From CAZIGM01 sp964538675 (GTDB taxonomy: Bacteria > Bacillota > Bacilli > Tepidibacillales > Tepidibacillaceae), in NCBI GenBank assembly GCA_964538675.1, contig CAZIGM010000005.1, positions 1 to 64,000 of the forward strand: DNA of 64,000 bases, given 5' to 3'. The translations under genes and the position numbers were made by a program. Shown here in pieces: positions 8,942 to 17,757 of this stretch (position 1 is the first letter of the stretch; each line of letters opens with the position of its first letter). The notes under the pieces are model-generated. The model saw only the letters and a list, made by a program, of their open reading frames with translations, ran no database searches and was not told the origin of the DNA.

Positions 8942-9660
8942 TATTAATACCAGCTATAGACATGAAAGATAATAAATGTGTTAGATTGACTCAAGGAGAT
9001 TTTTCGAAAGTAAAAGTCTATTCCGATGAACCTTTTGAAGTTGCAAAAAAATGGGTGGATGAAGGCGCTAACTATTTGCATCTAGTAGATTTAGACGGGG
9101 CAAGAAGTGAAGGAATTATTAATAGACCTTCAATTGGTAAAATTATTAGAAATATTGATATACCTGTACAAATAGGTGGCGGAATTAGAAGTGAAGAAAA
9201 GGTTAAAGACCTATTTGAACTCGGTGTTGATCGCGTTATAGTTGGGACTATAGCTATAGAAAATAGACAGCTTTTAAAGAAGTTAGTTTCTGAGTATGGT
9301 GGAGATAAGATAGTTGTATCTATCGATGCTAAAGATGGATATGTTGCGGTTAGAGGATGGGAGATAGTTAGTTCAATTAATTCTTTAGAATTATGTCAGG
9401 AACTAGAGGAAATAGGTATTAAGACAATTGTTTATACAGATATATCAAAGGATGGTATGTTGGAAGGTCCTAATTTTGATATATATAAAACACTTTCCAA
9501 AGAAACCTCATTAAACCTAATTGCTTCAGGTGGAATAAGTTCAATTTCTGACATAATAATGCTAAATGAGATGAATATATATGGAGTTATTATCGGGAAG
9601 GCCCTCTATGATAAAAGAATAGATTTTAAGGAGGCCATGCAATGCTTACAAAAAGGATAA
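8938..9660 (+). CDS. hisA: ProFAR isomerase
   Basis: HisA is a 240-residue TIM barrel that isomerises ProFAR to PRFAR. The N-terminal IPAIDMKDNKCVRLTQGD contains the catalytic base aspartate, and the second acid is in VYTDISKDGML. The phosphate-binding IGGGIR and ASGGI loops are present. Its ATG overlaps the hisH stop by four bases, and its end overlaps the start of hisF by 19 bases. Confidence 0.95.
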   Translation: MILIPAIDMKDNKCVRLTQGDFSKVKVYSDEPFEVAKKWVDEGANYLHLVDLDGARSEGIINRPSIGKIIRNIDIPVQIGGGIRSEEKVKDLFELGVDRVIVGTIAIENRQLLKKLVSEYGGDKIVVSIDAKDGYVAVRGWEIVSSINSLELCQELEEIGIKTIVYTDISKDGMLEGPNFDIYKTLSKETSLNLIASGGISSISDIIMLNEMNIYGVIIGKALYDKRIDFKEAMQCLQKG

Positions 9661-10400
9661 TACCTTGTTTAGATGTAAGAAATGGTCGGGTTGTTAAGGG
9701 TAAGCAGTTTGAGAATATAAGGGATGTAGATAGTCCAGAGGTTTTAGGTGAATTTTATAGCAATAGTGGTGCTGATGAATTAGTTTTTTATGATATTACA
9801 GCCTCACATGAAGCACGAAAAACCTCTTTAGAATTTGTAGCTAAGGTGGCCCAAAATATTAATATTCCATTCAGTGTTGGAGGAGGAGTTTCTTCTTTAG
9901 ATGATTTTAATGATATTTTAAGAAGAGGAGCCGATAAGGTATCAATTAACTCATCAGCAGTAAGAAATCCAGAACTTATTAAAGAAGCCTCTTTGAAGTT
10001 TGGTGCTCAATGCGTAGTGTTATCTATGGACGTGCGAAAGAACGAAACAGATTCTTGGAGTGTCTATGTTAAAGGTGGTAGAGAAAAGACTGGTTTAGAT
10101 GCGATTGAATGGGCAATAAAAGGTGTGGAACTTGGTGCTGGTGAGATAGTTGTTAATAGCATGGATGAAGATGGGATGAAAAATGGTTATGATATTGAGC
10201 TATTAAAGAAGATATCTAGCTCTGTAAATGTTCCAATAATAGCTTCTGGAGGGGCAGGAGAGATGAAGCATTTTCATGAAGCTATTAAATATGCTAATGT
10301 TGACGGAGTTCTTGCTGCTTCAGTTTTTCACTTTGGTGAAATAAAAATATCAGACTTAAAAAAGTATTTAAAAGATAATGGGGCAGAGATTAGAATATAG
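9642..10400 (+). CDS. hisF: Imidazole glycerol phosphate synthase, cyclase subunit
   Basis: HisF uses ammonia from HisH to convert PRFAR to imidazole glycerol phosphate and AICAR. It is a 252-residue TIM barrel related to HisA, with the catalytic aspartates in IPCLDVRNGRVVKG and NSMDEDGMKNGYD, and phosphate loops SVGGGV and ASGGAG. The ATG at 9642 follows AAGGAGG inside the hisA coding sequence. Confidence 0.95.
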   Translation: MLTKRIIPCLDVRNGRVVKGKQFENIRDVDSPEVLGEFYSNSGADELVFYDITASHEARKTSLEFVAKVAQNINIPFSVGGGVSSLDDFNDILRRGADKVSINSSAVRNPELIKEASLKFGAQCVVLSMDVRKNETDSWSVYVKGGREKTGLDAIEWAIKGVELGAGEIVVNSMDEDGMKNGYDIELLKKISSSVNVPIIASGGAGEMKHFHEAIKYANVDGVLAASVFHFGEIKISDLKKYLKDNGAEIRI

Positions 10401-10409
10401 GGGTGTAAT

Positions 10410-11039
10410 ATGAATATTAATGGAAGTATAGATGAAATAAAATTTAATGATAAGGGTTTGGTGCCTGTAATAGCTCAAGATATTAATACAAAAGAAGTAT
10501 TAATGCTTGCCTATATGAATGATGAAGCAATAACAAAAACCTTAGAGCAAGAAATAGTTCATTATTATAGTAGAAGTAGGCAAGAGCTTTGGAAAAAAGG
10601 AGAGACATCAGGAAATATTCAGAAACTAAAAGGCTTTTACTATGATTGTGATAAAGATACAATTCTTATAAAAGTTGAACAAACCGGTGTTGCATGTCAT
10701 ACTGGAGAATATTCTTGTTTTTTTAATAAAGTTATGAAAATAGAAAAGGAACGAAAAAAAGAAGATGTATTAGAGGAATTATATTTACTAATTAAAGATC
10801 GAAAGCTAAATCCCATTAAGGATTCATATACCTGTTACCTGTTTGAAAAGGGTCTGGACAAGATTCTTAAAAAAGTTGGCGAAGAAACAAGTGAAGTAAT
10901 AATCGGAGCAAAGAATAAAGATAAAGAGGAATTAGTATATGAAATTAGTGATCTTGTTTATCATTTATTAGTATTAATGGCTAATGAGTGTATAGAAGTG
11001 GAAGAGATAAAAACTGAATTGAATAAAAGGAAGAAGTAA
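10410..11039 (+). CDS. hisIE: Bifunctional PRA-CH and PRA-PH (HisIE)
   Basis: The N-terminal ~115 residues are the cyclohydrolase HisI, with SRSRQELWKKGETSGN and the metal ligands in YDCDKDT and GVACHTGEYSC. The C-terminal ~90 residues are the pyrophosphohydrolase HisE, with the GEETSEVIIGAKN and EISDLVYHLLV helices. Together they perform steps two and three of the pathway. At 209 residues it is a standard fusion. It closes the operon: a strong terminator begins six bases after the stop. Confidence 0.95.
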   Translation: MNINGSIDEIKFNDKGLVPVIAQDINTKEVLMLAYMNDEAITKTLEQEIVHYYSRSRQELWKKGETSGNIQKLKGFYYDCDKDTILIKVEQTGVACHTGEYSCFFNKVMKIEKERKKEDVLEELYLLIKDRKLNPIKDSYTCYLFEKGLDKILKKVGEETSEVIIGAKNKDKEELVYEISDLVYHLLVLMANECIEVEEIKTELNKRKK

Positions 11040-11044
11040 TGAAA

Positions 11045-11080
11045 AGGCTTGTCAAAATTGATTTTGATAAGCCTTTTTTA
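11045..11080 (+). terminator. Rho-independent terminator of the his operon
   Basis: A 14-bp stem (AGGCTTGTCAAAAT at 11045-11058 and ATTTTGATAAGCCT at 11061-11074, with one G-U pair) is followed by a run of T. It lies directly after hisIE. Confidence 0.9.
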
Positions 11081-11265
11081 TTTAGTAGACTTGGTAATAA
11101 AAATAGATAGAAATAATACAATGTTACCATTATTATTATTTTAAACTCTATGATATTATTTAAGTAGTTCTATATAATTTATGAAGAAATAATATAATGA
11201 TAGTACGTGATTCTATAATGAATATAGTTATTTAATAGTGAAAAAATATTATAAGGGGTATATTT

Positions 11266-12120
11266 ATGAAAGAAAAATACAAGTTATTTAGGTTTGTTAA
11301 TAAAACCTTTTTTATAATGCTAGGTGTAACTCTAGTAGCAATTGGGTTAGAAATATTTCTAATCCCAAATAACATTATTGATGGTGGAGTTGTTGGTATT
11401 TCAATAATACTTAGTTATTTAACAGACGTCCCACTAGGTATATATATATTTTTTATAAATATCCCTTTTCTCATAATAGGTTATAAAGAAATAGGAAAAA
11501 CCTTTGTTTTTACTTCATTATCGGCGATAACCTTACTTTCCTTTGCGGTTTCAATATTCGAATCGTTTCCAACTATGACTAATGATGTTCTATTGGCTTC
11601 AGTATTTGGAGGAATAATTATAGGTATAGGAGTAGGCTTAATTATTAGAAATAGCGGTTCCTTAGATGGTACAGAAATTATCGGCATAATTTTAGATAGA
11701 AAAACTGGCTTTTCTGTTGGTGAAATAATAATGTTTTTCAATCTATTTATCTTAGGTTCGGCTGGATTTGTTTTTGGTTGGGATAGGGCAATGTATTCTC
11801 TAATCACATATTTTATAGCTTATAAGATGATAGACATTACTGTTGAAGGATTAGAAGAACAGAAAGCGGTTTTAATTATTTCAGATAAGTATGAAGAAAT
11901 TATTCAATTATTGATGAAAAGACTAGGTAGAGGGGTTACTTTACTTAATGGTAAAGGTGGATACAGTGGTACTCCAAAAAGTATTGTATATGTTGTGATA
12001 TCGCGTCTAGAGATTGCTAAGTTAAAGTCGGTAGTTTATGGACTTGATGAGAATGCTTTAATAACAATTAGTAGTGTGGAAGTTCTGGGTAAAAGATATA
12101 AGAAGAAGGCAATTCATTAA
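11266..12120 (+). CDS. YitT-family membrane protein (DUF161/DUF2179)
   Basis: This 284-residue integral membrane protein has about five hydrophobic segments in the first ~190 residues, then a cytoplasmic DUF2179 domain of ~80 residues (KAVLIISDKYEEII to the end). FLIPNNIIDGGVVGISIILSY near the N-terminus is a family hallmark. Members (YitT, YpjC and others) are widespread in Firmicutes, often several per genome, with no settled biochemical role. It stands alone after the his terminator, with an AAGGGG site seven bases from ATG. The 185-base gap upstream shows no clear regulatory element. Confidence 0.85.
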   Translation: MKEKYKLFRFVNKTFFIMLGVTLVAIGLEIFLIPNNIIDGGVVGISIILSYLTDVPLGIYIFFINIPFLIIGYKEIGKTFVFTSLSAITLLSFAVSIFESFPTMTNDVLLASVFGGIIIGIGVGLIIRNSGSLDGTEIIGIILDRKTGFSVGEIIMFFNLFILGSAGFVFGWDRAMYSLITYFIAYKMIDITVEGLEEQKAVLIISDKYEEIIQLLMKRLGRGVTLLNGKGGYSGTPKSIVYVVISRLEIAKLKSVVYGLDENALITISSVEVLGKRYKKKAIH

Positions 12121-12192
12121 AGTGCATATTCCTATCATTTATAAATGTTAGGGCTATTTTAGCAATATAATTACAATTATAAAAAAATTGTT

Positions 12193-12221
12193 TTGACACG
12201 GGTAAAGATATAAAATATAAT
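12193..12221 (+). promoter_or_regulatory. Consensus promoter of the MFS leader
   Basis: A perfect TTGACA (12193-12198) and a perfect TATAAT (12216-12221) are separated by 17 bases. This is one of the best sigma-A promoters in the window and drives the leader peptide that precedes the MFS gene. Confidence 0.85.
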
Positions 12222-12256
12222 ATGCTAGGATTAAAAAACAAAAGGAGGTCGTTATA

Positions 12257-12328
12257 ATGAACTTATATAATTTATTTAATGAAAACAAAATATCTAAATA
12301 TAAAACGACCTGCGGAATGTTTATTTAA
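12257..12328 (+). CDS. Leader peptide of the MFS efflux gene
   Basis: A 23-codon frame begins with ATG after AAAGGAGG (eight-base spacing) and ends with TAA. The product is rich in Asn, Lys and Tyr and ends in KTTCGMFI. The ribosome site is part of an inverted repeat: AGGTCGTT (12246-12253) can pair with AACGACCT (12304-12311) inside the leader, so folding and translation of the leader exclude each other. Together with the terminator downstream this resembles leaders of antibiotic-inducible genes, where a stalled ribosome permits read-through. It has no obvious amino acid run. Confidence 0.7.
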   Translation: MNLYNLFNENKISKYKTTCGMFI

Positions 12329-12373
12329 TCTTTAATCTTTAATTTTTAACTTTTTAATTTCTCTATAAATAAT

Positions 12374-12409
12374 AAGCTGCATGGTTGATACCTTGTGGCT
12401 TTTTCTTTT
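12374..12409 (+). terminator. Attenuator terminator before the MFS gene
   Basis: AAGC, CA and GGT segments (from 12374) pair with ACC, TG and GCTT, giving an imperfect hairpin followed by TTTTTCTTTT. It sits between the leader peptide and the MFS gene, so transcripts from the strong promoter should mostly stop here unless the hairpin is prevented from forming. Confidence 0.7.
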
Positions 12410-12523
12410 GATTGAAAAATATAAGATGTTCAGTTTATATTATAAAAGCCATTTTGCACAATAAAATGTATAATTAGGCTTCTTTTTTTTGACTGTACAA
12501 TTACTAAAACAATGGAGGGTGTT

Positions 12524-13786
12524 ATGAATTTAAAACTACAATCGTTGGTACGTCCTTATATGGGACTACCAAAAGAAGTATATGTAATATTTATCGCTAG
12601 AATAATAAATGCTATGGGTCTTGTTGTTTTTCCGCTAATTACTTTAATTTTAACAAGAATAATAGGATTATCAGGGCAGCAAGCAGGTTTTATTGTTGCA
12701 ATATCCGGTCTTATGTTTATTCCATCTAGTTTTATTGGGGGAAAGCTAGCAGATACAATCGGTCGAAAAAAAGTAATTATAATCTTTGATACGTTAGCAG
12801 TAATTGTTTATATAAGCTGCATTTTTGTTGAAACTTCAATGTTACTGGTTTATTTAATTATCTTGGCAGGTTTTTGTATGGGGGTTGGCGATCCTGCTCA
12901 CAATTCACTAATAGCTGATTTAACAACACCAAAAAATCGTGATGGAGCATATTCTTTGTCTTACTTGGGTTTCAATTTAGGGTTTATTATTGCACCTACG
13001 CTAGGAGCGTTTCTTCTAGAAAAAAACTTACAATTAATGTTTCTAATAGATGCAGTAACAGCTTTAATTGCAATAGGTTTAATATTCATTTTTATAAATG
13101 AAACGTTTGAGACAACTAAAGAAGATCTAGGTGAGGATAGAAAGCATGAAAGAAGGGAAACAGGCTCAATCTTTAAAGTTCTATTGTCGAGGCGTATTTT
13201 ACTATATTTCTCATTGATAATTTTTGGATATAATTTTGTATATTCTCAATGGTTTTTCATGTTACCGATGCATATAAGTGAAAATTTCGGTCCAGTATTA
13301 TATGGCATGTTAGGAAGCTTTAATGCAATTATAGTAATAATATTTACACCACTCTTAACTTCATTTTTTTCTAACAGGAAAAATATTAGGAAGATAATTT
13401 ATGGTGGGGTGTTATATACTTTAGGCTTTGGTATGTTAGGTTTTATAGACTTTAAAATAGCATTTTTTGCATCAGTACTAATATTTACATTAGGTGAGAT
13501 ATTAGTAACAATCAGTTGCATGCCTTTCATTGCTAATCATACTCCTGCTTCCCACAGGGGACGAATGAGCTCGGTAATTTCTATATTAATGGGAGCAGGA
13601 TTTTCCTTAGGACCTCTAGTGATGGGAACCGTTCTTGAATACGTGACTATTAGTTTTGCTTGGAAAATAATTGGTTGTATAATGTTAATATCTACTTTAT
13701 TGATGATAGTTTTAGAAAAATATGAATTAAATTCAAAAAAATTAGATATAGACAGGCAAGAAACTAGTAGTGAAATAACATTATAG
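12524..13786 (+). CDS. MFS drug efflux transporter (TetA(P)-like)
   Basis: This 420-residue protein has about 12 hydrophobic segments and the MFS motif A GGKLADTIGRKK between segments two and three, placing it among proton-driven drug exporters. Its length and N-terminal layout resemble clostridial TetA(P) tetracycline exporters, but I cannot verify substrate specificity. I start at ATG 12524, four codons inside the longest frame, because GGAGGGTG lies immediately upstream. A consensus promoter, a leader peptide and a terminator precede it, which suggests induction by a ribosome-targeting compound. No second tet gene follows. Confidence 0.8.
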   Translation: MNLKLQSLVRPYMGLPKEVYVIFIARIINAMGLVVFPLITLILTRIIGLSGQQAGFIVAISGLMFIPSSFIGGKLADTIGRKKVIIIFDTLAVIVYISCIFVETSMLLVYLIILAGFCMGVGDPAHNSLIADLTTPKNRDGAYSLSYLGFNLGFIIAPTLGAFLLEKNLQLMFLIDAVTALIAIGLIFIFINETFETTKEDLGEDRKHERRETGSIFKVLLSRRILLYFSLIIFGYNFVYSQWFFMLPMHISENFGPVLYGMLGSFNAIIVIIFTPLLTSFFSNRKNIRKIIYGGVLYTLGFGMLGFIDFKIAFFASVLIFTLGEILVTISCMPFIANHTPASHRGRMSSVISILMGAGFSLGPLVMGTVLEYVTISFAWKIIGCIMLISTLLMIVLEKYELNSKKLDIDRQETSSEITL

Positions 13787-13917
13787 ATTTTTTTGATATT
13801 TTAAATAAATTTTATAATTGTTAAAGGAATAATATAGTACAATATTTAAAGGTATATATAGATTTAAAAAATGGACTCTAATTACATTAATATATAATCC
13901 AAAAAGAGGAATTTATC

Positions 13918-14592
13918 ATGAATATCTTAAAAAACGATTGGGCTAATTACTTAGATGAAGAATTTAATAAACCATATTATCTAGAATTAAAAAAATTCTT
14001 AATTGAAGAATATCGTACAAAGACTATCTATCCAGATATGTATGATATATTTAATGCTTTGCATCTTACTTCTTATTCCCAAACAAAGGTTGTAATTATA
14101 GGACAAGATCCATATCATGGAGAGGGGCAAGCACATGGCGTAGGTTTTTCTGTTAAACCAGGTGTTTCTATTCCACCTTCTTTATTAAATATATATAAAG
14201 AATTGCAAGATGATATAGGTTGCTATATACCTAACAATGGTTTTTTAGTTAAGTGGGCAAAAGAAGGTGTACTGCTATTAAATGCAGTATTAACTGTACA
14301 AAAAGCTATACCTAATTCACATAAAGGCATCGGATGGGAGCAATATATTGATAATGTTATTTCAGTATTAAACGAGCGAAAAAAACCATTAATATTTATT
14401 TTATGGGGAAAAAATGCACAGGAGAAATCTAAATTAATTACTTCTCCATGGCATTACCAAATAATTTCCACACATCCTAGTCCACTTTCTGCAAATAGAG
14501 GGTTTTTTGGAAGTAAGCCTTTTTCAAAATCTAATAAGATTTTAAAAGAGTTAGGTATCGCTGAAATTGATTGGCAAATACCTAATTTGTAA
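13918..14592 (+). CDS. ung: Uracil-DNA glycosylase, family 1
   Basis: Ung removes uracil from DNA at the start of base excision repair. The 224-residue protein has the water-activating loop GQDPYHGEGQAHGVGFSV, the LLLNAVLTV segment, and the HPSPLSANRGFFG loop that inserts into the minor groove. It starts at ATG 13918 after AGAGGAA. Its own promoter cannot be fixed in the AT-rich 131-base gap upstream. The next membrane-protein gene begins 34 bases after its stop. Confidence 0.96.
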   Translation: MNILKNDWANYLDEEFNKPYYLELKKFLIEEYRTKTIYPDMYDIFNALHLTSYSQTKVVIIGQDPYHGEGQAHGVGFSVKPGVSIPPSLLNIYKELQDDIGCYIPNNGFLVKWAKEGVLLLNAVLTVQKAIPNSHKGIGWEQYIDNVISVLNERKKPLIFILWGKNAQEKSKLITSPWHYQIISTHPSPLSANRGFFGSKPFSKSNKILKELGIAEIDWQIPNL

Positions 14593-14626
14593 AAGGTATG
14601 TAAAACATTTAATAAGGGGTGATATT

Positions 14627-15532
14627 TTGAAGATATTTCGTAATTTTTTCTTAGTATTATTAAGTATTATTTGTATTTTGCTAATACCATTAACATTAGT
14701 ATATGAATCATTAAATACGACAATATTAAAACCATATGAAACTATTAATTATTTAAATGAAAGTGGGATTTATCAAGAAGCTGAGATTGTAATTGAAGAA
14801 GAGATATATAAGATGATAGAATCTATGGGTAGTGATACAGTTATTCCTTCAACTATTTTTAGTAATATAATAAGTAAATCAATAACAAAAGAGTGGATCT
14901 CTTATTTTTCTAAAGATATACAAACCTCATTATGGCAATACATAATTGGTGAAAGTGATACAATAGGTGTTATTTCACTAACAGAATTTAATAATTACGT
15001 TAAAGAAATGACCGAAAACGAGATTAGTAATATTTTAGATAGTAACCCAGCTTTTGAAAATCTAATTAATTCACAAATAGTTGGACTCTTACCTGAATCT
15101 ATAGATATGAATGACTATATTGTTAATGTAGAAAAAGCAAAAGATTATTATCAGATGATGAAACTTTTTGAAGTATACATGTACTTAGTATTAGCATTTA
15201 TACTAATATTTGTTCTTATATTATCATGGAATCTTAGGAAAACTGCTAAATGGTTAGGCGTTACTTTTACTATTACAGGTTTTATAACATTTATACCTGC
15301 AATTTTATTCAATGTAATAGATAAACAAATCTTTTATTATCGGATACAAAATGTTGATTTCTACAAATATTTTGAGTCGTCGATAACATCTTTGGTTGAT
15401 TTATTAGTAAATGATATTACCATAAATTTAAGTATGTTTTCATTTGTTGTGTTAATCTTTGGAGTATTTTGTCTTTTATTAAATAAAGTTTTAAGTAGAA
15501 GAAGTGATAGACAAAAAAATATTCAAAAATAG
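14627..15532 (+). CDS. Membrane protein of unknown function
   Basis: I do not recognise this 301-residue protein. It has one N-terminal hydrophobic segment (about 6-27), a ~150-residue hydrophilic and mostly acidic region that is probably extracytoplasmic, and three hydrophobic segments toward the C-terminus, ending in a basic tail. I start at TTG 14627, four bases after AAGGGGTGA; the longer frame reaching back into ung has no ribosome site. It is probably cotranscribed with ung, but nothing links the functions. Confidence 0.65.
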   Translation: MKIFRNFFLVLLSIICILLIPLTLVYESLNTTILKPYETINYLNESGIYQEAEIVIEEEIYKMIESMGSDTVIPSTIFSNIISKSITKEWISYFSKDIQTSLWQYIIGESDTIGVISLTEFNNYVKEMTENEISNILDSNPAFENLINSQIVGLLPESIDMNDYIVNVEKAKDYYQMMKLFEVYMYLVLAFILIFVLILSWNLRKTAKWLGVTFTITGFITFIPAILFNVIDKQIFYYRIQNVDFYKYFESSITSLVDLLVNDITINLSMFSFVVLIFGVFCLLLNKVLSRRSDRQKNIQK

Positions 15533-15677
15533 ATTAGTTTAAAAATAAGTGAAAGAATTAATAACTTAATGACATAAGAAATGTGTAATTATAACGGTAT
15601 TAATATAATATATAAAATCCTTTCCTTATCATAATATATAGTGTACTAGGATTATATTTGATAAGGGAGGGAAACTG

Positions 15678-15953
15678 ATGTTAGAAATTAGTTTAATCGT
15701 TGCTCTAGCTATGTCAATAACTCCGTTTTTAAGTGATAGATTAAATATTCCAAGAAAGCTGAGAGGTTGGGCAACTATTCTGATTGTTGTAATTCTTAAT
15801 GTAGCTAATAGTTTGGTTTTTGGAGATCAACAAATTATTGAAGCTATTAGAATAGGTATTGAGGGAGGTGCCGTTTCAGTAGGAATATATTCGACTGGTA
15901 AGAACACACTTCAACATGTACTAGTTAAAGATAATTTTGATAAAAAAAATTGA
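15678..15953 (+). CDS. Small membrane protein of unknown function
   Basis: This 91-residue protein has two or three hydrophobic segments (about 3-19, 30-47 and a weaker one near 60-75) and a polar tail. Its size and layout recall small holin-like proteins, but no lysis gene is nearby and I do not assign that role. The ribosome site AAGGGAGGG is strong. It partly lies in an inverted repeat (CCTTATCA at about 15623 and TGATAAGG just before the site), so translation might be affected by RNA folding. Confidence 0.6.
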   Translation: MLEISLIVALAMSITPFLSDRLNIPRKLRGWATILIVVILNVANSLVFGDQQIIEAIRIGIEGGAVSVGIYSTGKNTLQHVLVKDNFDKKN

Positions 15954-16050
15954 TCTGACAATAAGTAGGAGTAATTCTCTATCTATGTTACCATAGTAAT
16001 CAACCGAATTAATTTTAATAGTTTCTTTTTTTAGTATAGGGGGCAGTAAA

Positions 16051-17157
16051 TTGAGTAATATTGATTTTGTATTAGATAAGGTATTAAATAAAGAAAGATT
16101 AACATTTGATGATGGAATCATATTATTTGAAAGTAACGAGATTGAGAAAATAGGTAATGTAGCAGATAAAGTAAAAAAAAGATTACATCCAGAGCCACTA
16201 ACCACATTTGTAATTGGTCGTAATATAAATTACTCTAACGTATGCGATACATGTTGTAAGTTTTGTGCATTTCATAAAAAACCTGGAGAAAAGGGTGGAT
16301 ATGTTTTATCAACAGAGGAAATATTAAATAAAATACAAGAAGCTGTCAATGTTGGTGGAACTGAAATATTAATGCAAGGGGGAACACACCCTGGCTTATC
16401 TTTTAATTATTATCTAAACCTCTTAAAGGAGATAAAAAAACATTATCCAAATATTCATATGCACTCATTTTCTCCTGCTGAAGTTGAGAACATGGCGGAA
16501 AAATCCAGGTTTACACTAGAAGAAACTCTAAGTAAATTAAAGGATGCTGGGTTAGATTCCTTGCCTGGTGCTGGTGCAGAGATATTGGATGACAGAACGA
16601 GACTGAAGATTAGTGAAAACAAAGGATCTTGGAAAGATTGGATTAATGTTATGAAGATGGCAAATAAATTAGGACTGACTACTTCAGGGACTATGGTTAT
16701 AGGATTAGGAGAATCGATAGAAGAACGGGTATTACATTTAACTCGTCTTCGTGATGCTCAGGATGATTCTAAAGGATTTTTAGCATTTATTCCATGGACA
16801 TTTCAGCCTGATAATACGAGTCTTAAAGCAGATAAGGTCCCCCCTGAGGACTACTTAAAGACAGTTGCTATTAGTCGTTTAATGTTAGATAATATACCAA
16901 ATCTTCAAGCTTCATGGGTTACAGTTGGAGCTGAGATAGGAAAGTTATCTCTATCTTATGGTTGCAATGATTTTGGAAGTACGATGATGGAGGAAAACGT
17001 TGTATCTGCTGCTGGGACAGCCTATAAGGTTAACACAAATCAGATAATCGATTTGATAAGAGAAGCTGGATTTACTCCAGCACAGAGGAATACCAAATAT
17101 GAGATATTACGTATTTTTGAAAAAGGTGAAAGTGTAGATAACGATTTTGTTATGTAA
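16051..17157 (+). CDS. mqnC: Cyclic dehypoxanthine futalosine synthase (radical SAM)
   Basis: MqnC cyclises dehypoxanthine futalosine, a step of the futalosine route to menaquinone. The 368-residue protein has the radical SAM cluster motif CX3CX2C at C65, C69 and C72, then GGTEILMQGGTHP, HMHSFSPAEV and GLDSLPGAGAEIL, which fit MqnC better than MqnE or the F420 enzymes. Translation starts at TTG 16051 behind AGGGGGC. No other mqn gene is in the window, so the remaining steps must lie elsewhere. If so, the organism makes menaquinone and likely respires. Confidence 0.88.
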   Translation: MSNIDFVLDKVLNKERLTFDDGIILFESNEIEKIGNVADKVKKRLHPEPLTTFVIGRNINYSNVCDTCCKFCAFHKKPGEKGGYVLSTEEILNKIQEAVNVGGTEILMQGGTHPGLSFNYYLNLLKEIKKHYPNIHMHSFSPAEVENMAEKSRFTLEETLSKLKDAGLDSLPGAGAEILDDRTRLKISENKGSWKDWINVMKMANKLGLTTSGTMVIGLGESIEERVLHLTRLRDAQDDSKGFLAFIPWTFQPDNTSLKADKVPPEDYLKTVAISRLMLDNIPNLQASWVTVGAEIGKLSLSYGCNDFGSTMMEENVVSAAGTAYKVNTNQIIDLIREAGFTPAQRNTKYEILRIFEKGESVDNDFVM

Positions 17158-17186
17158 TATTAAAAAAATTGCTATATATACTTTAC

Positions 17187-17216
17187 TTGACTTTGTAAGT
17201 AATTTATACTTATAAT
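17187..17216 (+). promoter_or_regulatory. Putative promoter of the thrS leader
   Basis: TTGACT (17187-17192) and TATAAT (17211-17216) are 18 bases apart and lie about 35 bases before the start of the T-box leader. Confidence 0.65.
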
Positions 17217-17249
17217 ATTGACAATATATAAAATTAAATATAGTAAGCT

Positions 17250-17720
17250 ATGATGAGGACATGAGTAATCAAAAACCAGTTTCACAAGAGAGGGAATCAT
17301 TTGCTGAAAGATTCTTAACTAGGTTTGACTACTTACCACCTTTGAGCTGTAATGGTGAACATTTAGTAGCTAATTACCGGTATTTTAATCGTTATTATTA
17401 ATGAGTGTCTATTTGTCCAGATATGACTAGACCCCCACTTCTAAAGTGGGGGAAAATGAATTTAGGATAAGTCTCACATAGCCATGACTAAGTGCTTTAG
17501 CACATTAGCATGACTTGTGCTCTTGAGTGCTAGAATTCTGGTGGAGTTAAAGAAAACTTGATTTACGCAAGTTTAAACGTAGCGTAAATTTTAGTTGCCC
17601 TTATACCTTTAGGTGAAAAACTCCATCTGAATAAAGTTCGGCTTTATATGTAGACAGAATTTGGGTGGAACCACGGCGTGTATATCGTCCCATATGGGAT
17701 TATATTACATGCTTTTTTTA
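17250..17720 (+). promoter_or_regulatory. T-box leader of thrS, interrupted by repeat B
   Basis: The leader begins with GATGAGGACATGAGTA and AGAGAGGG, typical of stem I. A specifier ACC (Thr) at 17335-17337 or 17338-17340 lies in TACTTACCACCTTTGAGC. The T-box sequence GGGTGGAACCACGG is at 17663-17676, followed by a terminator (GCGTGTATAT with ATATTACATGC, then T7). Between these, TGTCTA (17406-17411) pairs with TAGACA (17651-17656) as a short stem before the antiterminator. Repeat B fills its loop, lengthening the leader by about 235 bases. Uncharged tRNA-Thr should favour read-through into thrS. Confidence 0.88.
17415..17648 (+). repeat. Repeat B, longest copy, inside the thrS T-box
   Basis: The copy shares its left part (CCAGATATGA, then the CCCCCACTT and AAGTGGGGG hairpin, then GAATTTAGGATAAGTCTC) and right part (GGTGGAGTT to CGGCTTTATA) with the copy at 36816-36996. 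It has an extra ~53 bases between them (17476-17528) with a small TGCTTTAGCA hairpin. It has no ORF. Hairpin-rich ends, no evident target duplication and insertion in a stem loop fit a non-autonomous element or remnant of the IS200/IS605 type, but that family assignment is tentative. Confidence 0.7.
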
Positions 17721-17757
17721 TTGGAAACTTAAATTATTATAAAGGAGTGTTTAAAAA

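Noticed and set aside
11481..11807. Long minus-strand frame inside the YitT-family gene
   Set aside because: It is antisense to a clear membrane protein, has no ribosome site and its composition follows the opposite strand.
15678..15953. Phage holin assignment for the 91-residue membrane protein
   Set aside because: Only size and hydrophobicity support it. No endolysin or phage gene is near.
15954..16050. A riboswitch before mqnC
   Set aside because: The gap is only 97 bases and shows no conserved motif or terminator.
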